Of a stretch of 64,000 nucleotides of DNA, positions 61,354 to 64,000 are shown piece after piece. Numbering within the stretch: the first letter of the stretch is position 1; each line of letters begins with the position of its first letter. The notes beneath the pieces were generated by a model. That model had not been told where the DNA came from. It worked only from the letters and a program-made list of their open reading frames with translations, and searched no databases. A program made the position numbers and the translations under genes. Origin of the DNA: Lentibacillus amyloliquefaciens (GTDB taxonomy: Bacteria; Bacillota; Bacilli; Bacillales; Amphibacillaceae); NCBI RefSeq assembly GCF_001307805.1, contig NZ_CP013862.1, positions 2,790,001-2,854,000 on the forward strand, read 5' to 3'.

Positions 61354-62286
61354 ATGGCAAAACAAGTACAACTAGGCAAAACCGATCTATCTATAAATCC
61401 GGTTGGACTGGGAACAAACGCAGTCGGCGGGCATAACCTGTTTCCTGACACAGATGAAGAAACAGGAAAAGAACTTGTCCAAACAGCTATCGATAATGGC
61501 ATCAACTTTCTCGATACAGCTTATTTATACGGCCAGGGACGGTCGGAAGAATTAGTTGGTGAAGTTGTCAAAGCAAGCGGCAAACGTTCTGATTTGGTCA
61601 TTGCCTCAAAAGTGTCGCCGATTTTTCAAGATGGCGGCATGAAAAATGACAATGCACCGGCCTTTTTAAAGCAGGAAGTTGAAAACAGCTTGAGACGCCT
61701 CCAGACCGACTATATTGATTTAATGTATATCCATTATCCAGATGAAAAAACACCTGAAGCAGAAGCGGTCGGTGCGTTAAAAGAATTAAAAGATGAAGGG
61801 AAAATCCGTGCCATCGGTATTTCCAATTTCACCCCTGATCAATTGAAAGCAGCCAACCAGGACGGTTATGTTGATGTTTATCAGGGTGAATATAACCTGT
61901 TGAACCGGGGCGCGGAAAAGGCGCTGTTCCCTTACACAACAGAGCATCAGATATCGTTTATTCCTTTCTTTCCACTGGCGGCGGGACTATTGGCAGGTAA
62001 ATATGATAAAAATGCGCAATTCACAGATATACGTTCAGGAATGCCATACTTTGAAGGAGATGCCTTTGAGGAAAATCTGGCAAAGGTGGATAAACTGCGA
62101 CAAATCGCTGATGCAAAAGGTGCAGAAGTCGCACATGTCGTGCTTGCCTGGTACCTGAGGCGAGATGCGATCGATGCTATCATCCCTGGTGCCAAGCGGG
62201 CTGAGCAGGTGCTCAATAATCAGAAGACATTGGATGTTCAGTTGACAGATAATGAAATCCATGAAATTGACCGGATTTTTCAATAA
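61354..62286 (+). CDS. Aldo/keto reductase
   Basis: A 310-residue NADPH-dependent oxidoreductase of the AKR11/YhdN type. The (beta/alpha)8 barrel is evident: FLDTAYLYGQGRSEELVGE with catalytic Asp and Tyr, LVIASKVSP with Lys, DYIDLMYIHYPD with the active-site His, and a late GAKRAEQVLNN for cofactor binding. ATG 61354 follows AAAGGAGAC. Substrates of this group (methylglyoxal, small aldehydes) cannot be fixed from sequence. A perfect terminator follows. Confidence 0.92.
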   Translation: MAKQVQLGKTDLSINPVGLGTNAVGGHNLFPDTDEETGKELVQTAIDNGINFLDTAYLYGQGRSEELVGEVVKASGKRSDLVIASKVSPIFQDGGMKNDNAPAFLKQEVENSLRRLQTDYIDLMYIHYPDEKTPEAEAVGALKELKDEGKIRAIGISNFTPDQLKAANQDGYVDVYQGEYNLLNRGAEKALFPYTTEHQISFIPFFPLAAGLLAGKYDKNAQFTDIRSGMPYFEGDAFEENLAKVDKLRQIADAKGAEVAHVVLAWYLRRDAIDAIIPGAKRAEQVLNNQKTLDVQLTDNEIHEIDRIFQ

Positions 62287-62296
62287 GAAAGTGAGA

Positions 62297-62335
62297 AACG
62301 TACAGGCGCTGTGTCTACAGTCCTGTACGTTTTTG
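62297..62335 (+). terminator. Terminator after the aldo/keto reductase
   Basis: AACGTACAGG and CCTGTACGTT form a perfect 10-bp stem with a 15-nt loop, followed by TTTTGTT. Confidence 0.88.
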
Positions 62336-62426
62336 TTATGCTTTATGCCTCTTTTTGTTTCTTCTGCAACAATCTTTCCGTATAAGTTCAGTTTTTCACG
62401 ACCTTTATCGACTATTTAATTGGCCT

Positions 62427-62465
62427 AAACGCTTCATTGTCAGCTGCACCAATAATGAAGCGTTT
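62427..62465. repeat. Long inverted repeat upstream of the permease gene
   Basis: AAACGCTTCATT (62427-62438) and AATGAAGCGTTT (62454-62465) form perfect 12-bp arms with a 15-nt loop and no T run. A second stem, ACTCGG/CCGAGT (62558-62586), lies nearer the gene. The first could be an operator or an RNA hairpin. Nothing else is recognisable in 62336-62676. Confidence 0.6.
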
Positions 62466-62676
62466 ACATAAATGTGATGGGCATATCACTACGATAAAAG
62501 CAGTTATACATAGATAAAAGACGTTTTTCACATTATTACCACAATATATGTAAGAATACTCGGTTTGATACCTTATGACCCCGAGTGTTAGGTTTAATAA
62601 CATTGCGGCAAAATTGTGTTTCCCATTTTGAACAGGAAAAGAATGTGAAATTCTTAACAAGAATAGGAGTGATACA

Positions 62677-64000
62677 ATGGAATCTGTTCCAACTAAACAA
62701 CAAACCAGTGAAGAAATGGATAGTGATTATTCCCTGGACCGGGTTCCCCGTGAAAAAAGGAACATGGGTTGGTTAAGCATTACAAATATTACGTTTGGTA
62801 TTGCAACGGCGATTTTTTATTTTCAAATGGGGAGTGTGATGGCCCTTCAATTTGGGGCAATTAATGCTATCATATCAGCTATATACGCTATTGTTGTCGC
62901 AGGTATTCTGGGAACATTTATTGCATACTTATCCGCTAAGTCTGGAATGAACGTTAACCTGTTGTCCCGCGGCGGCGGATTTGGATATGTGGGCGCTTCG
63001 TTAACATCTTTTATTTACGCCACGAATTTTATTATGTATTGTGCACTGGAGGGTTTAATCCTCGTAGCTGCCGTTCACAATTTTTTCCCTATCATTCCGG
63101 AGTGGCTATTAATTGTTGTCTTTGGGTCAATCGTCATTCCATTAAATTGGTTTGGCATTAAACAATTGGATAAATTGCAGAAATGGTCACTGCCGCTCTT
63201 CTTCGTATTTCTAATTGCAGCAATTATTATGGCTGCACTCACACCTTCCACCTATGATGGTGCCTTTTGGAACTATATGCCGGAGGGAGTTCAGGTTGGC
63301 GGAACGGCGTTGCTGCTTTGTATTGGAATGCAGCACGGAATCATGGGGCTGACACCATTGCTTGCCTCAGATTATGCCCGTTTTCTAAAACCAAAAGATA
63401 CAAAAGTAGGGATATTCGCTATTGGCTTTATTCCTCAGATTTTCTGCTTTGGTGTCATGGGCGGTCTTGGTATTTTGTTTGGCGTTCGTCTTGGAGAGCC
63501 AAATCCAGGCGTATATATTGTACTTCTCCTTGGTATCTGGGGTGCATTATTTACAATGCTGACACAAATAAGAATTAATATTACCAATATATACAGCGGT
63601 TCCCTGTCTCTGTCCTCTTTCTTTGAAAATATTTTTAAATTTACACCGGGCAGACGTTTTTGGGTTGTGGTAACAGGAATAACCGCTATGGTTTTAATGC
63701 TTGCAGGCATCGTCAATCATCTGGATACGGTTATGACTTTCCAGGGGGTTTTTCTGATGACCTGGGCATCTATATTGGTGGCTGATGCCGTTATTGTTAA
63801 AAAAATATTAAAACTTGGTCCGGGTTACTATGAAGCACGCCAGGAGAATTTGTATAAATGGAACCCGGTGGGCGTTGTATCCTTAATAGTGGCGAGTGCT
63901 TTGGGAACGGCGGCCGCATTAGGTTTCATGGGATCATTCCTGCAAAGTACCGCTGCATTTTTCGCAGCACTTCTGGCTGCTGTATTAACCGTAACATTGG
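62677..64000 (+). CDS. NCS1-family purine/cytosine permease (runs off window end)
   Basis: A nucleobase:cation symporter-1 protein; 441 codons are visible and the frame is still open at 64000. DYSLDRVPREKRNMGWLSIT is the usual N-terminal tail, and LSRGGGFGYVGASLTSFIYA, MQHGIMGLTPLLASDYARF and GPGYYEARQENLYKWNPVG are family stretches of the CodB/PurP-like group. ATG 62677 follows AGGAGTGATAC. Cytosine is the usual substrate, but allantoin, hydantoin or thiamine-like compounds are possible. A deaminase or catabolic gene may follow beyond the window. Confidence 0.88.
   Translation, partial: MESVPTKQQTSEEMDSDYSLDRVPREKRNMGWLSITNITFGIATAIFYFQMGSVMALQFGAINAIISAIYAIVVAGILGTFIAYLSAKSGMNVNLLSRGGGFGYVGASLTSFIYATNFIMYCALEGLILVAAVHNFFPIIPEWLLIVVFGSIVIPLNWFGIKQLDKLQKWSLPLFFVFLIAAIIMAALTPSTYDGAFWNYMPEGVQVGGTALLLCIGMQHGIMGLTPLLASDYARFLKPKDTKVGIFAIGFIPQIFCFGVMGGLGILFGVRLGEPNPGVYIVLLLGIWGALFTMLTQIRINITNIYSGSLSLSSFFENIFKFTPGRRFWVVVTGITAMVLMLAGIVNHLDTVMTFQGVFLMTWASILVADAVIVKKILKLGPGYYEARQENLYKWNPVGVVSLIVASALGTAAALGFMGSFLQSTAAFFAALLAAVLTVTL

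Noticed and set aside
62336..62676. Purine riboswitch before the permease
   Set aside because: The conserved loop and core bases of the purine aptamer are not present.

Overview
The window comes from a low-to-moderate GC, endospore-forming member of the Bacillaceae. The gene content best fits the halotolerant Oceanobacillus/Virgibacillus/Lentibacillus type of genome. Evidence includes a des-desKR membrane-fluidity operon, an SspH-type spore protein relic, immune inhibitor A, strong AGGAGG ribosome binding sites, PerR, LutR and CcpA sites of Bacillus type, and dispersed Bacillaceae intergenic repeats. No rRNA, tRNA, CRISPR array or complete insertion sequence was seen. Genus is an inference.

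Layout. 1-8.5 kb: a P1B-type metal-efflux ATPase (cut by the window edge) with a PerR-type operator, an ATPase relic, a CoA-pyrophosphatase-like NUDIX protein, HMG-CoA lyase, an XRE-cupin regulator that seems to start at AUA, a TetR regulator with twin operators, a lone siderophore-type N-hydroxylase and a dicarboxylate symporter. 8.7-13.7 kb: a CAP-domain lipoprotein, a frameshifted sspH, an MFS pseudogene patched with pieces of the CAP gene, a methyltransferase with a 21-bp repeat array, and secreted protease InhA. 14-21 kb: des, desK, desR, a GmhB-like phosphatase, a secreted repeat protein, a CDGSH protein, an NAD(P)-binding protein and a frameshifted nucleoside hydrolase. 21-25.8 kb: an Rpn-type nuclease, a C45 acyltransferase, a frameshifted DUF4181 gene, pantothenate kinase CoaW, and IS605-type and MFS debris. 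25.8-30 kb: Mqo, LutR and lactate permease with a LutR operator. 30-35 kb: small stress/hypothetical proteins, GNATs and a mobile-element/toxin-antitoxin graveyard. 35-40.5 kb: YerD-like glutamate synthase, YidC (frameshifted), an MFS exporter and a CrcB pair. 40.5-48.8 kb: an acetate module of actP, DUF485, acsA, then lytT, lytS and a second actP-like gene. 49-54.9 kb: a YvbH-like PH protein, a membrane protein, an RNase H fold protein, a YdjM-like protein, an N-terminally extended SOD, a second 21-bp array and a DUF819 protein. 55-58.3 kb: an AT-rich PLD-helicase-DUF3427 protein convergent with a NUDIX protein. 58.6-64 kb: a HAD phosphatase, a K+/H+ antiporter, an aldo/keto reductase and a truncated NCS1 permease.

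How the genes work together. Acetate is handled by AcsA and two SSS-family symporters. One symporter is translationally coupled to a LytS kinase, which suggests a Gram-positive acetate switch. Lactate and malate oxidation cluster around LutR, LctP and Mqo. DesK/DesR control Des.

The most noteworthy observations are two short tandem arrays with the same 21-bp period placed directly behind stop codons; the MFS pseudogene whose gaps are filled by short copies of the neighbouring CAP gene; the LytST/ActP/AcsA module; the PLD-helicase/NUDIX pair as a candidate defence unit; and a recurring pattern of one-base frameshifts, several in G runs, that may be sequencing error or real decay.
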